Below, in pieces: positions 1-8,286 of a stretch of DNA of 64,000 nt (within the stretch, counting starts at the first letter, position 1; each line of letters begins with the position of its first letter). This DNA comes from Nocardia speluncae NBRC 108251 (GTDB lineage Bacteria; Actinomycetota; Actinomycetes; Mycobacteriales; Mycobacteriaceae), in the NCBI RefSeq assembly GCF_001613245.1, contig NZ_BDBZ01000030.1:94299-158298 (forward strand). The letters are read 5' to 3'. Made by a program: the position numbers and the translations under genes. The notes beneath the pieces were generated by a model. It ran no database searches. It was given only the letters and a program-made list of their open reading frames with translations, and was not told where the DNA came from.

Positions 1-54
1 AAATCGATGGATATGGGAACATCGGGAGAGTACCGGGCTGTATCCATGGGGCAG

Positions 55-110
55 AAGCGAGGGCCCTTCGTGGTTACACTGCGCTGCCGCCTCCGGGCCT
101 GACTCGCTCC
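55..110 (-). repeat. Dispersed palindromic repeat, copy 1
   Basis: This is the reverse complement of the element seen at 760-816 and 835-891. It reads GAGCGAGTC.GG.CCGGAGGC at its 5' end and ends in GGGCCCTCGC on its own strand, so the termini are inverted repeats. It lies upstream of the GtrA-like gene and is not inside a recognised coding sequence. Confidence 0.7.
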
Positions 111-157
111 TGCCATGTCAACACCGATGGCTCAGGTCACTACGGTACCGTCGGCGC

Positions 158-700
158 GTGTCATCTGGTGAGTCGTCGGCCGTGGTCGACACCGGCGCGC
201 CGGCCCCCCGTTCGCTCGCCGCGCGAGTGCGCGCCGGGTTACGGCAGAGCGCGGCGTTCCTGGTGGTCGGTGTGATCGGGTTCCTGGTCGATGCCGGTAC
301 CTACAACCTGTTGGTGTTCGACTTCGGTGTCGGGGACGGCGAGGGGGTGATGTTCCACATCCCGTTGCCCGCGAAGATCATCGCGATCGCGGTGGCGACC
401 GTGGTCACCTACTTCGGCAACAAATGGTGGACGTTCTCGCATAAGCAAACCGGTAGTCCGGTCCGCGAATATGTGATGTACGCGCTGATCAATGTGGTTG
501 CCATCGGGCTACAACTGGGTTGCCTGGGTTTCTCCCGCTATGTGCTGGAGCTGTCCACTCCGCTGGCGGACAATATTTCTGGAACACTGATTGGTCAGAT
601 CGTCGCGGTGGTGTTCCGGTATTGGGCCTACGACAAGTTCGTGTTTACAGGTGAAGGCGAAAGGGAAACGACCGAACGGGCGACCGGCGTGGCTGATTGA
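158..700 (+). CDS. GtrA-like small membrane protein
   Basis: The protein has 180 residues and about four hydrophobic segments (near residues 33-55, 70-90, 105-125 and 140-160), with the usual GtrA/DPMS opening FLVVGVIGFLVDAGTYNLL and the NKWWTFSH loop. GtrA proteins act with polyprenyl-linked sugars; in mycobacteria the homologue Rv3789 works with arabinogalactan synthesis. Its position 222 bp upstream of glfT2 in the same direction fits a role in cell-wall polysaccharide. The start is a GTG with a short charged N-terminus; a slightly later start is possible. The family is clear from the sequence; the exact role is inferred. Confidence 0.85.
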   Translation: MSSGESSAVVDTGAPAPRSLAARVRAGLRQSAAFLVVGVIGFLVDAGTYNLLVFDFGVGDGEGVMFHIPLPAKIIAIAVATVVTYFGNKWWTFSHKQTGSPVREYVMYALINVVAIGLQLGCLGFSRYVLELSTPLADNISGTLIGQIVAVVFRYWAYDKFVFTGEGERETTERATGVAD

Positions 701-759
701 TATTCTCGGGCCCGCCGCGAACCGTGTTCCGGGACATGTCGGTCCCGTCGGCACCCAGC

Positions 760-816
760 ATGAGCGAGTCAGGTCCGGAGGCGGTAGCGAAGCGTAACCA
801 CGCAGGGCCCTCGCTC
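760..816 (+). repeat. Dispersed palindromic repeat, copy 2
   Basis: The element begins ATGAGCGAGTC and ends GGGCCCTCGCTC, so GAGCGAG at one end is complementary to CTCGCTC at the other. Read in frame it encodes MSESGPEAVAKRNHAGPSL. It lies between the GtrA-like gene and glfT2, 18 bp before copy 3. Confidence 0.8.
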
Positions 817-834
817 TGGCTTAATAGGCAGAGC

Positions 835-891
835 ATGAGCGAGTCGGGCCCGGAGGCGGAAACGAAGCGTAACCACGCAGGGCCCTCGCAC
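835..891 (+). repeat. Dispersed palindromic repeat, copy 3
   Basis: This is a tandem neighbour of copy 2 at a 75-bp period. It differs by a few bases (GTCGGGCCCGG in place of GTCAGGTCCGG, and CTCGCAC at the end) and encodes MSESGPEAETKRNHAGPS. It ends 31 bp before the glfT2 start, so it may lie in the glfT2 5' untranslated region. Confidence 0.8.
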
Positions 892-922
892 ATGCGCGAT
901 ATACGAGGATTTCGAGGATTTC

Positions 923-2821
923 ATGGACCAGTCGGCTACGCAGGCCGTCAGCGAGACGAACGAACATTCGGCGGTCGCGCCGGAGTCGCTGCTCGCCGAG
1001 CACCATCGGGCACCGGACCGGCTGGTGCTCGCCCGGGGCATCTTCACCGGACCCTCACCCAAGATCAGCGACGAGCTGTACGCGGTGGTCAAGGGTCGCG
1101 CCACCCGCGATCGGCTGAGCCTGCACCTGGAAAAGGGCGCCACCGCACACACCAACACCTACTTCGGCCGTTTCGCCGCCAGTTACTGGCAGCGCTGGAC
1201 CGTGGTGACCGAAGTGCAGGCGACCATGACCCTGCACGTCGGCCGGCAGGCCGCAGTCCGGATCGTCGCCTCCGATATCGCCGGGCATCGGCGCATCGTC
1301 GGTAGCACCGAGGTCACCGCCAGCGGTCCGGTGACCCTGACCGCGCCACTGGACCAGTTCGTCGACGGCGGCGCGCTCTGGCTCGAATTCGATGCCGTCG
1401 GCGCGGAACTGGCCGTTTCGGACCTCACCTGGACCGCCCCGGCGCCCGACACCGTACGCCCGGTGGCCATCGCCATCTGCACCTTCAATCGCGCCCAGGA
1501 CTGCGCCGAAACCGTCGCGGCACTGGCCTCCGACCAGACCGTGCTCGGCGCCCTCGACGCGGTGTACGTGGTGGACCAGGGCACCGACCTGGTGGAGAAC
1601 CAGCCGCGATACCAGGAAACCCGGCCCGCGCTCGGCGCGAAACTGCGCTATATCCGCCAGCCCAACCTGGGCGGCGCCGGCGGATTCACCCGCGGGCTGT
1701 ACGAAGTCTCGGCGGCCAACGAACACGCGGACGTCATCCTCATGGACGACGATATCCTCTGCGAACCCGAAACCGTACTGCGGCTGCAGGCCTTCGCCAA
1801 CCTCACCGTCGAACCGACTCTCGTCGGTGCGCAGATGCTCTTCCTGCTCAACCCCGACTACCTGAATGTCGGCGCCGAGGACGTGCACCTGAACAAGCTG
1901 ATGCACGGCCAGAAGGTACCCAAGGCGCTGCGCAATACCAGCATGCTGAAGAAGAACCAGGAACGCCGCGTCGACGCCGGTTACAACGCCTGGTGGACCT
2001 GCCTGATCCCGGCCGAGGTCGTGAAGAAGATCGGGCTGCCGCTGCCGATCTTTTTCCAGTGGGACGATGTGGAGTACGGGGTCCGCGCCCGCGAGCACGG
2101 GTTCGTCACGGTCACCCTGCCGAATGCGGCGGTCTGGCACGCGGACTTCTACTGGAAGGATTTCGACGACTGGGCCCGCTACTTCAGCACCCGTAACTCG
2201 CTGATCGTCAGCGCCATGCACACCGACCTGGACGCCGGCACCATCTCCCGGCAGCTGCTCCGCAATATCGGGGAGTACCTGGTCGGGATGCAGTACGGTC
2301 TCGCGCACACCACGCTGCAGGGAATCGAAGACTTCCTGCAGGGTCCGCAGATCCTGCGCGACGGCGGCACCGAGGTGCTGCGCCTGGCCCGCACCAGCCG
2401 CGCCGACTACTCGGAAACCGTGAAACATCCGGCCGCCACCCCGTCGGTGAACTCCGCCGATATCCGGGTACGCCGGGCCGGTGGCGAACCGAGCCGGCTG
2501 CTGGCGGTGCTGATCAAACGGGCGATCCAGCAGTGGACCGGCCGGGTGCAGTACGGGCTGATGGGGGTGGCCCGCGAGGACGCGCACTGGTGGCATGTCT
2601 CGCTGTTCGACCATGTGGTCGTCACCGATGCTTCGCAATCAGGGGTGCGGGTGCGTAAACGTGACAAGGCGCGTGCGCGTGCCCTCCTGCTGCGCACGCT
2701 GCGGGCCCTGCGCCGGTTGCGCAAAGAACTGCCGACGCTGCAGGAGCGTTACCGCAGTGCCCACGCCGAGCTCACCAGTCGCGAGAACTGGGAACGGCTT
2801 TACGGGATCGACGGGAAATGA
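923..2821 (+). CDS. glfT2: Galactofuranosyltransferase GlfT2
   Basis: GlfT2 polymerises the galactan chain of arabinogalactan with alternating beta-1,5 and beta-1,6 galactofuranose, using UDP-Galf at the membrane. The 632-residue protein matches the family length (about 637). It has an N-terminal beta-sandwich (to about residue 170), then a GT-A fold: AICTFNRAQDCAETVAAL, the metal-binding triad D275-D277 (MDDDILCEP), QWDDVEYG with D381/D382 as the probable base region, and H406 in AVWHADFYW. The C-terminal helical part ends at 2821. The ATG follows the repeat copies. GlfT1 and the Wzm/Wzt exporter lie 2-5 kb downstream on the other strand. The assignment is firm. Confidence 0.96.
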   Translation: MDQSATQAVSETNEHSAVAPESLLAEHHRAPDRLVLARGIFTGPSPKISDELYAVVKGRATRDRLSLHLEKGATAHTNTYFGRFAASYWQRWTVVTEVQATMTLHVGRQAAVRIVASDIAGHRRIVGSTEVTASGPVTLTAPLDQFVDGGALWLEFDAVGAELAVSDLTWTAPAPDTVRPVAIAICTFNRAQDCAETVAALASDQTVLGALDAVYVVDQGTDLVENQPRYQETRPALGAKLRYIRQPNLGGAGGFTRGLYEVSAANEHADVILMDDDILCEPETVLRLQAFANLTVEPTLVGAQMLFLLNPDYLNVGAEDVHLNKLMHGQKVPKALRNTSMLKKNQERRVDAGYNAWWTCLIPAEVVKKIGLPLPIFFQWDDVEYGVRAREHGFVTVTLPNAAVWHADFYWKDFDDWARYFSTRNSLIVSAMHTDLDAGTISRQLLRNIGEYLVGMQYGLAHTTLQGIEDFLQGPQILRDGGTEVLRLARTSRADYSETVKHPAATPSVNSADIRVRRAGGEPSRLLAVLIKRAIQQWTGRVQYGLMGVAREDAHWWHVSLFDHVVVTDASQSGVRVRKRDKARARALLLRTLRALRRLRKELPTLQERYRSAHAELTSRENWERLYGIDGK

Positions 2822-2825
2822 GCTT

Positions 2826-2860
2826 GTTACGGGTGGAGCCCGAGGTGCGCCACCCGTAAC
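2826..2860 (+). terminator. Hairpin downstream of glfT2
   Basis: A perfect 11-bp stem, GTTACGGGTGG pairing with CCACCCGTAAC around a 13-base loop, begins 4 bases after the glfT2 stop. There is no T-run, which is usual for high-GC actinobacterial terminators. Confidence 0.7.
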
Positions 2861-3066
2861 AGCCGATTCTGTTCAGCGTGCACCGGGCCCGCGGTAGGTC
2901 GATTGCGTGCAGCGGCGGTCGCGAACCTCTCGCTGCCGCAGGCAGCGACCATCAGCTGCTCGTGGAGGAACGGGAGGTGGGCCCGCCGTCGGCCCCGCAG
3001 GGACGGACAGGGCGTTCACGCCTTGCCCCGGGTGCCGGGCCGGAGTTCGACTCGCGTGGCGGACGC

Positions 3067-3918
3067 TCAGAGGAACAGGTCTGTGGTGAGCGGGCCGTCG
3101 CCTGGTGCTACGCGGTATTTGTCGAGGTCGGTGATGCCGTGGGCAGCCAGAACGTCGTCGTCGATGAAGAAATTGCCGGTGGTTTCTGCGGCCGGCGAGG
3201 TGAGCACCAGGTAGGCCGCGTCGGCGTAGATATCCGGGGTCCGCGAGGTGCTCACCATCTCCTCGCCGCCGAGTAGATTGCGCACCGCGGCGGTGGCGAT
3301 GGTGGTGCGCGGCCACAGTGAATTCACGCCGATACCGTCGGGCTTCAGTTCCTCGGCCAGGCCCAGCGTGGTCAGCGACATGCCGTATTTGGCGATCGTG
3401 TAGCCCAGGGAGGACCCCGCCCATTTCGGGTCCAGGTTCAGTGGCGGCGACAGGGTGAGGATATGTGGATTACGCCCGGCCGCCGCGGATTTGCGCAGCT
3501 CCGGAATACAGAGTTTGGACAGCAGGAAACTGCCGCGGCAGTTGATGTCCTGCATCAGGTCGTACTTCTTCATTGCCAGCGCGTCGGTGGGGGACAGGTC
3601 GATGGCGGAGGCGTTGTTCACCACCATATCGATCCCGCCGAAACGCTCGGTGGTCCGGCGGACGGCCTCGGCCACCGAATCGTCGAGCCGGATATCGCCG
3701 ACGAACGGCAGAACCGTCCCGCCCACCGCCTCGATCTCGGCTGCTGCGGTGTGGATGGTGCCGGGCAGTTTGGGATGCGGCTGATCGGTCTTGGCGATCA
3801 GGGTGATGTTCGCGCCGTCGGCGCCGGCCCGCTTGGCGATCTCCAGGCCGATGCCCCGGCTGCCGCCGGACATGATCATCGTCCGCCCGCTCAGTGGTTT
3901 GTTTGCGGTTGCCGTCAT
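3067..3918 (-). CDS. SDR family oxidoreductase, HSDL2-like
   Basis: A 283-residue short-chain dehydrogenase. The nucleotide-binding glycine motif is SGGSRGIGLEIA near residue 18; NNASAIDLSP replaces the usual NNAG; catalytic Ser is in LTLSPPLNLDP and Tyr/Lys in YTIAKYGMSL. The ANITLIAKTDQPHPKLPGT and SPPLNLDPKW segments are characteristic of the HSDL2 (hydroxysteroid dehydrogenase-like 2) subfamily, for which the physiological substrate is not settled. It lacks the sterol-carrier domain of animal HSDL2. The ATG is preceded by GGGGCAGG. It faces glfT2 tail to tail and probably has no link to galactan. Confidence 0.9.
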   Translation of the reverse strand: MTATANKPLSGRTMIMSGGSRGIGLEIAKRAGADGANITLIAKTDQPHPKLPGTIHTAAAEIEAVGGTVLPFVGDIRLDDSVAEAVRRTTERFGGIDMVVNNASAIDLSPTDALAMKKYDLMQDINCRGSFLLSKLCIPELRKSAAAGRNPHILTLSPPLNLDPKWAGSSLGYTIAKYGMSLTTLGLAEELKPDGIGVNSLWPRTTIATAAVRNLLGGEEMVSTSRTPDIYADAAYLVLTSPAAETTGNFFIDDDVLAAHGITDLDKYRVAPGDGPLTTDLFL

Positions 3919-4138
3919 AGCCTGCCCCTTTTGTCGTCGCGGCCGCCGCCCAGCGGTTCACCGCATGGTCGGCGCATGCGGTTCGAGCGTAGGCAACCGG
4001 CTGTGCGTTGCCCAGGGGGCGCGCGATTACCGCAGGTCGGGCGGGGCGTATCTGCCGTACAGTGCGGTGTTCGGCATTTCGTGCGCCGGCGATTTGCCCG
4101 GGGCAAGGGCGTCACGCGGGTGTGTGGGTGTCACGCCG

Positions 4139-4172
4139 GCGCTCGGCGGGCCGGTATCGGTCCGCCGAGCGC
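4139..4172 (-). terminator. Hairpin downstream of the proline-rich membrane protein
   Basis: A perfect 11-bp stem, GCGCTCGGCGG with CCGCCGAGCGC, around a 12-base loop, lies 12 bases after the stop of the minus-strand gene at 4184-4903. Confidence 0.65.
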
Positions 4173-4183
4173 GTCGCGTCAAC

Positions 4184-4903
4184 TCACATCGAGGCCATCA
4201 CGGCGATGTTCAGCACGAACATGAGGGCCACGAACGCCCACAGCACATACATCACCACAATGCCCGGGGTCTTCTGCGGTACCGGCCCGATCGCGCCGTT
4301 CATGAAGATGATCGCGGGCGTCCGGTAGTAGCAGCGAACCGCCTGCCCTGGCTGAACAGGAACCGGGGTCTCCGCGGGGCCCATATCGAACAACCACGGC
4401 GTCGCCACGCGTACGTGGTAGTTACCCGCGCCGACCGGGATATGGTTCGCGCCCCAGCGGGTATTCGGCACCTGCTGCCCGTTCACGAGGATCTTCGGCT
4501 TGGTGATGGCGAGAAGGAAGGCCATGGGTGTGTAGGAACAGTCCACCGTGATGCCCGGCGGATCGTTCGGCGCCGGCTGACCCGGCTGCTGACCGTACTG
4601 CCCGGGTTGCCCGCCCGGCCCGAACTGTGCCTGCGGTTGCCCGACCGGCTGCGAGTACGGTCCGCTCTGGAACGGTGGTTGCCCCACCGGCTGGGGTTGC
4701 GGACTGCTCGGGAATTGCGGTTGCCCGGGGGGCTGCCCGAATCCCTGCGGCGGCACGCCCCACTGCTCCTGCCCCTGTGGTCCCCCTGGTTGCTGCGGCT
4801 GCCCGCCCGGATACGGTGCCGGCGGCGCGAACTGTGGTTGCGGTGCCGGGTACTGGCCGGGTGCGGGCATGCCTTGTGGCGGCTGACCGCCGGGGTAACT
4901 CAT
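4184..4903 (-). CDS. Proline/glutamine-rich protein with C-terminal membrane anchor
   Basis: The 239-residue product has a low-complexity N-terminal half rich in Pro, Gln and Gly (residues 1 to about 115, PGQPQFPSSPQPQPVGQPP and similar). A compact conserved-looking domain of about 90 residues follows (GITVDCSYTPMAFLLAITKP to AVRCYYRTP), and then one C-terminal transmembrane helix (VVMYVLWAFVALMFVLNIAV). A strong ribosome binding site, GGGAGGAG, sits 6 bases before the ATG. No signal peptide is visible, so it is probably C-tail anchored with the Pro-rich part in the cytoplasm. Function is not recognised. Confidence 0.8.
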   Translation of the reverse strand: MSYPGGQPPQGMPAPGQYPAPQPQFAPPAPYPGGQPQQPGGPQGQEQWGVPPQGFGQPPGQPQFPSSPQPQPVGQPPFQSGPYSQPVGQPQAQFGPGGQPGQYGQQPGQPAPNDPPGITVDCSYTPMAFLLAITKPKILVNGQQVPNTRWGANHIPVGAGNYHVRVATPWLFDMGPAETPVPVQPGQAVRCYYRTPAIIFMNGAIGPVPQKTPGIVVMYVLWAFVALMFVLNIAVMASM

Positions 4904-5028
4904 CGATCTCCTCCCGAATCATGCTGATTGCCAGCCGAACCTACCTGCTGGGGAGGAAACTCTCGCATCCGCTGTCAACCCCTGTTACACATTGGGTGAC
5001 CGATATGAGCCGTATGGGCGATCCGGGA

Positions 5029-6339
5029 TCAATCCGGTTTCTGGAACTGCTCGTTGCGCCCGAGGCTGCGCAGATGGAACCACTCGCGCAACCCGGCCGG
5101 ATCGCGGCGGGTCACCAGGAAGAACCAGGAGAAACGAATCCATTCCTGCGGCAGCAGCTTTCGCATGCCCGGCTGCGACATGAGATACCCGCGGTTGCGG
5201 TAGGTGAAATAGCGCTTCACCGGATCGTCCGGGTACTGGGTGTGCATCCGCCCGCCCAGGATCGGCTTGAATTCGGCGGCACCGTTCGGATGCAGGTACG
5301 CCGTTTGCAGGCAGGTGCCGAAGGGTAATCCGGAACGCACCAACCGCCGATGGACCTCCACCTCGTCACCGCGCACGAACAACCGCAGATCCGGCACGCC
5401 GATCACATCAACTGCCTGCGCCGAGATCAGCGCGCCGTTGAACAGGGAGGCGATACCCGGCAGGAAATCGTCGTCGCCGAGTTCGGAGCGCCGCCGCCGC
5501 CACACCAGCCCGCGGCGCAGTGGGAAAGCCAGCCGGTCGGGTTCGTCGATGTCGCAGACCACCGGCGAAACCTCCACGAGTTCGTGGCGGCGTGCGCAAT
5601 CGAACAGCGTGGCAAGTACTTCCGGACCGTCGGGGCGGCCGTCGTCGTCGGCCAGCCACACCCAGTCCGCCCCCAGGCTCAGCGCGTGCAGCATCCCCAG
5701 CGCGAATCCACCGGCGCCGCCGAGATTGTGCGCCGAACCGAGGTAGGTGGTCGGTACCGGCTGATCGGCGACGAGCTCGGCCACCTCGTCCTCGTTACCG
5801 TTGTCGACCACGATCAGGTGATCGACCGGACGCGACTGGGCCGCCACGGCTTTCAGCGATTCGGCGAGCAGGTCATGCCGCTTGTGCGTCACCACTACGG
5901 CTACGACGGTGGCGTCCACGCTGTAGTCGACCGCAGGCAGTACCGCCGCGGCAGGGTCCGTCGGCACGGCAGCAGGCGATACGCCCCGGGCAGCCGCCGT
6001 CGGTACGGCCTGCTCGGCCGCGGTCCGGGCATCCTGAGCAGTCGTCGGCGGGTCCGGACGGTCTGCGATGGCCGACTCACCCTGCGCCGTCGTGGTCTGC
6101 TCGACCGGGGCGGTTACGGGCTGTCCAGGGGCGGCCGGGTGGCGGCCGGGCGCAGGATCCGCCGGCCGATGTGCGGGTTCACTCACATCGTGTTCATCGG
6201 CGTCGAGCGGCGGCGCTGCGTGGTCGTGTTCCGCTAGCGCCTCCGAGCCGCCCGATTCGATCGTGCTCGGTCCATCGGGCGTGAGCGAGGGCTCCGCGTG
6301 GTCACGCTTCGCCGCCCTCTCCGGGCCTGACTCGCTCAT
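5029..6339 (-). CDS. glfT1: Galactofuranosyltransferase GlfT1 with long N-terminal extension
   Basis: GlfT1 adds the first galactofuranose residues to the rhamnosyl-GlcNAc lipid linker of arabinogalactan. The GT2 domain starts near residue 147 (ATVVAVVVTHKRHDLL), with the metal-binding triad D231-D233 (LADDDGRPDG), FNGALISAQ and RGDEVEVHRRL. The first ~140 residues are Pro/Ala/Thr-rich and look disordered; M. tuberculosis GlfT1 (304 residues) has no such extension. The ATG at 6339 overlaps the wzt stop (ATGA), which supports this start, although translation from near residue 140 cannot be excluded. The N-terminus MSESGPERAAKRDHAEPS is encoded by the dispersed repeat. Confidence 0.92.
   Translation of the reverse strand: MSESGPERAAKRDHAEPSLTPDGPSTIESGGSEALAEHDHAAPPLDADEHDVSEPAHRPADPAPGRHPAAPGQPVTAPVEQTTTAQGESAIADRPDPPTTAQDARTAAEQAVPTAAARGVSPAAVPTDPAAAVLPAVDYSVDATVVAVVVTHKRHDLLAESLKAVAAQSRPVDHLIVVDNGNEDEVAELVADQPVPTTYLGSAHNLGGAGGFALGMLHALSLGADWVWLADDDGRPDGPEVLATLFDCARRHELVEVSPVVCDIDEPDRLAFPLRRGLVWRRRRSELGDDDFLPGIASLFNGALISAQAVDVIGVPDLRLFVRGDEVEVHRRLVRSGLPFGTCLQTAYLHPNGAAEFKPILGGRMHTQYPDDPVKRYFTYRNRGYLMSQPGMRKLLPQEWIRFSWFFLVTRRDPAGLREWFHLRSLGRNEQFQKPD
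6206..6339 (-). repeat. Dispersed palindromic repeat, copy 4 with degenerate tandem neighbour
   Basis: The copy at 6283-6339 starts exactly at the glfT1 ATG on the minus strand and encodes MSESGPERAAKRDHAEPS. A degenerate second unit at about 6206-6269 encodes IESGGSEALAEHDHAAPPL. The same two-unit arrangement occurs at 760-891. Confidence 0.7.
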
Positions 6340-7214
6340 ACCTGATTTTTCTCCAGTTCTCGTTCGCCGTCTGCCTGCTGCGCGGCCTCACCGGCTCCGG
6401 CGGTGGAACCACCGGCCTTCTCGGCCTCCAGTTCCCGCAATACCGTCGCCACATGGTTACCCGCCTCGGGACCCTCGTAGGCGCGGACCACCTCTTCGAT
6501 TCCGCCGTGCAGGCGGATCTGGCCGTGGTCGATCCACATCGCGGTATCGCAGAGCTGGGCGAGGAATTCGTTGGAGTGGCTGGCGAAAACCAGGAGGCCC
6601 GAGCGGGCGACCAGTTCCTGCAGCCGGATCCGGGCCTTCTTCATGAACTCCGCGTCGACCGCGCCGATACCCTCGTCCAACAGCAGGATCTCCGGATCGA
6701 TGGAGGTCACCACTCCCATCGCCAGCCGGACCCGCATACCCGTCGAATAGGTACGCAGCGGCATGGACAGGTATTCGCCGAGTTCGGTGAAATCGGCGAT
6801 CTCGTCGATCTTGGCCATCATCTGCTTACGGGTCTGGCCGAGGAACAGGCCGCGGATGATGATGTTCTCGTACCCGGAGATCTCCGGGTCCATCCCGACA
6901 CCCAGATCGAACACCGGTGCCACCCGCCCGCGGATGCGCGCGCTGCCGCGCGAGGGTTCGTAGATACCGGACAGCAGTCGCAGCAGGGTGGATTTACCGG
7001 CGCCGTTGTGGCCGACCAAGCCCACCCGGTCGCCTTCCTTCAGCGACAGCGTGATGTCGCGCAGCGCCTCGACGACCACCACATCGGACTGGTTGCGGCC
7101 GATCGAACCGCCGGCCTTCCCCAGGAACGCCTTCTTCAACGACCGCGATTTCGCGTCGAAAATCGGGAATTCCACCCACGCGTCGCGGGTTTCGATACTC
7201 ACCTGATCGGTCAT
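6336..7214 (-). CDS. wzt: Galactan ABC exporter, ATP-binding subunit Wzt
   Basis: A 292-residue ABC ATPase of the polysaccharide-export type (RfbE; Rv3781 in M. tuberculosis), which with Wzm moves lipid-linked galactan across the membrane. It shows Walker A GHNGAGKST, the signature YSTGMRVRLAMG, Walker B EILLLDEGIGAVD and the H-loop FASHSNEF. There is no large C-terminal carbohydrate-binding domain, only a short Ala/Gly/Glu tail. It begins 13 bp after wzm, and its stop overlaps the glfT1 start by four bases, so wzm-wzt-glfT1 is one operon. Confidence 0.94.
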   Translation of the reverse strand: MTDQVSIETRDAWVEFPIFDAKSRSLKKAFLGKAGGSIGRNQSDVVVVEALRDITLSLKEGDRVGLVGHNGAGKSTLLRLLSGIYEPSRGSARIRGRVAPVFDLGVGMDPEISGYENIIIRGLFLGQTRKQMMAKIDEIADFTELGEYLSMPLRTYSTGMRVRLAMGVVTSIDPEILLLDEGIGAVDAEFMKKARIRLQELVARSGLLVFASHSNEFLAQLCDTAMWIDHGQIRLHGGIEEVVRAYEGPEAGNHVATVLRELEAEKAGGSTAGAGEAAQQADGERELEKNQV

Positions 7215-7227
7215 GACCGGCTGACTC

Positions 7228-8238
7228 CTAAACCCAGTAGGGCACGCGCGAACGGTACTTCTTCAGGGCGATCGCGGCGGCGATCCAGCCCACCACGGTG
7301 ATCGTGCCGACGATCGCCCAGTGGTACAGCTTCTGATCGTCGCCGAGCAGCGGCGCGCGCACGATCTCCAGGTAGTGGTAGGTGGGGACCACTTCGGCTA
7401 TCCGCGCCCGTTCGGCGACCTCGCCCCCCTGGGATTCGAGGCTCTTGGTACTCCACATCACCGGGGTCAGCACGAAGAGCATCAGCGTCATACTGCCGAG
7501 AATGGGTGCGATATCGCGGTAGCGCGTGCTGAAGATGCCGAACAGCACCGAAACCCACATGGCGTTCAGGAACAACAGCACCAGCGCCGGTAGCGCGGCG
7601 ATCGCGGTCCAGTGCAGATCGCGCCAGACCCCGAACAGTGCCAGGACCACGACGTAGATCAGCAGGTTGTGGGCGAAGAACAGCATCTGCCGCCACACCA
7701 GCCGGAATACGTGCACGCTCAGCGCCGAAGGCAACTGTTTGATCAGGCCCTCGTTGGCGATGAACACATCCGCGCCCTCGAGGATCGAGGCGTTGATGAC
7801 ATTCCACACGATCAGGCCCACCGCGACGTACGGCAGGTACTCCTGCAGCGGCTGACCGAGCAGCGCCGCGTACAGGATGCCGATGGCGGTGGCCTGTACG
7901 GCGGTCGCGATCGTGATCCAGAACGGGCCGATCACCGAACGCCGATAGCGCTGCTTGATGTCCTGCCAGCCGAGAGAGAGCCATAGTTCGCGCTGTCCGA
8001 AGCCATCGCGGATATCGCGCCAGGTGCGGGCCCAGGACTGTGAATCGGGCTCGATCGGGGCCGGGGCCCCCACTTGGGCGATATCGGTATCGGCTACCGG
8101 GGTCTGCTCGGAACTCACGGGCTTCTCATCTGCGGCGGGAGTATGGTCGGCGCGCACCGAGCTCTCGTCGGTGCTCGCCGGATCTTCAGGGGTTACCAGG
8201 TCGGGGCGAGCGGAAGCTGCAGGCACGGTGCACGACAC
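7228..8238 (-). CDS. wzm: Galactan ABC exporter, permease subunit Wzm
   Basis: A 336-residue ABC-2 type membrane protein (RfbD; Rv3783) with about six transmembrane helices after an amphipathic GQRELWLSLGWQDIKQRYRR segment near residue 80. The first ~65 residues are an acidic Ser/Thr/Pro tail, longer than in mycobacteria, so the true start could be later. It is the first gene of the wzm-wzt-glfT1 operon. Downstream synthesis by GlfT1 and GlfT2, both nearby, makes its substrate the galactan lipid intermediate. Confidence 0.93.
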   Translation of the reverse strand: MSCTVPAASARPDLVTPEDPASTDESSVRADHTPAADEKPVSSEQTPVADTDIAQVGAPAPIEPDSQSWARTWRDIRDGFGQRELWLSLGWQDIKQRYRRSVIGPFWITIATAVQATAIGILYAALLGQPLQEYLPYVAVGLIVWNVINASILEGADVFIANEGLIKQLPSALSVHVFRLVWRQMLFFAHNLLIYVVVLALFGVWRDLHWTAIAALPALVLLFLNAMWVSVLFGIFSTRYRDIAPILGSMTLMLFVLTPVMWSTKSLESQGGEVAERARIAEVVPTYHYLEIVRAPLLGDDQKLYHWAIVGTITVVGWIAAAIALKKYRSRVPYWV

Positions 8239-8286
8239 TACCCCGGCAACACGATCCGGTAACGCCTGGCATATACACCACCGCGT

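Noticed and set aside
697..1305. 202-codon frame starting before the repeat copies and running into glfT2
   Set aside because: It reads through both repeat units (which is how the MSESGPE peptide was noticed) but then follows a wrong frame of glfT2, so it is not a gene.
1055..2638. 527-codon open frame antisense to glfT2
   Set aside because: It has no recognisable domain, is rich in His, Gln and Gly as expected for a shadow frame of high-GC coding DNA, and lies wholly over a clear GlfT2.
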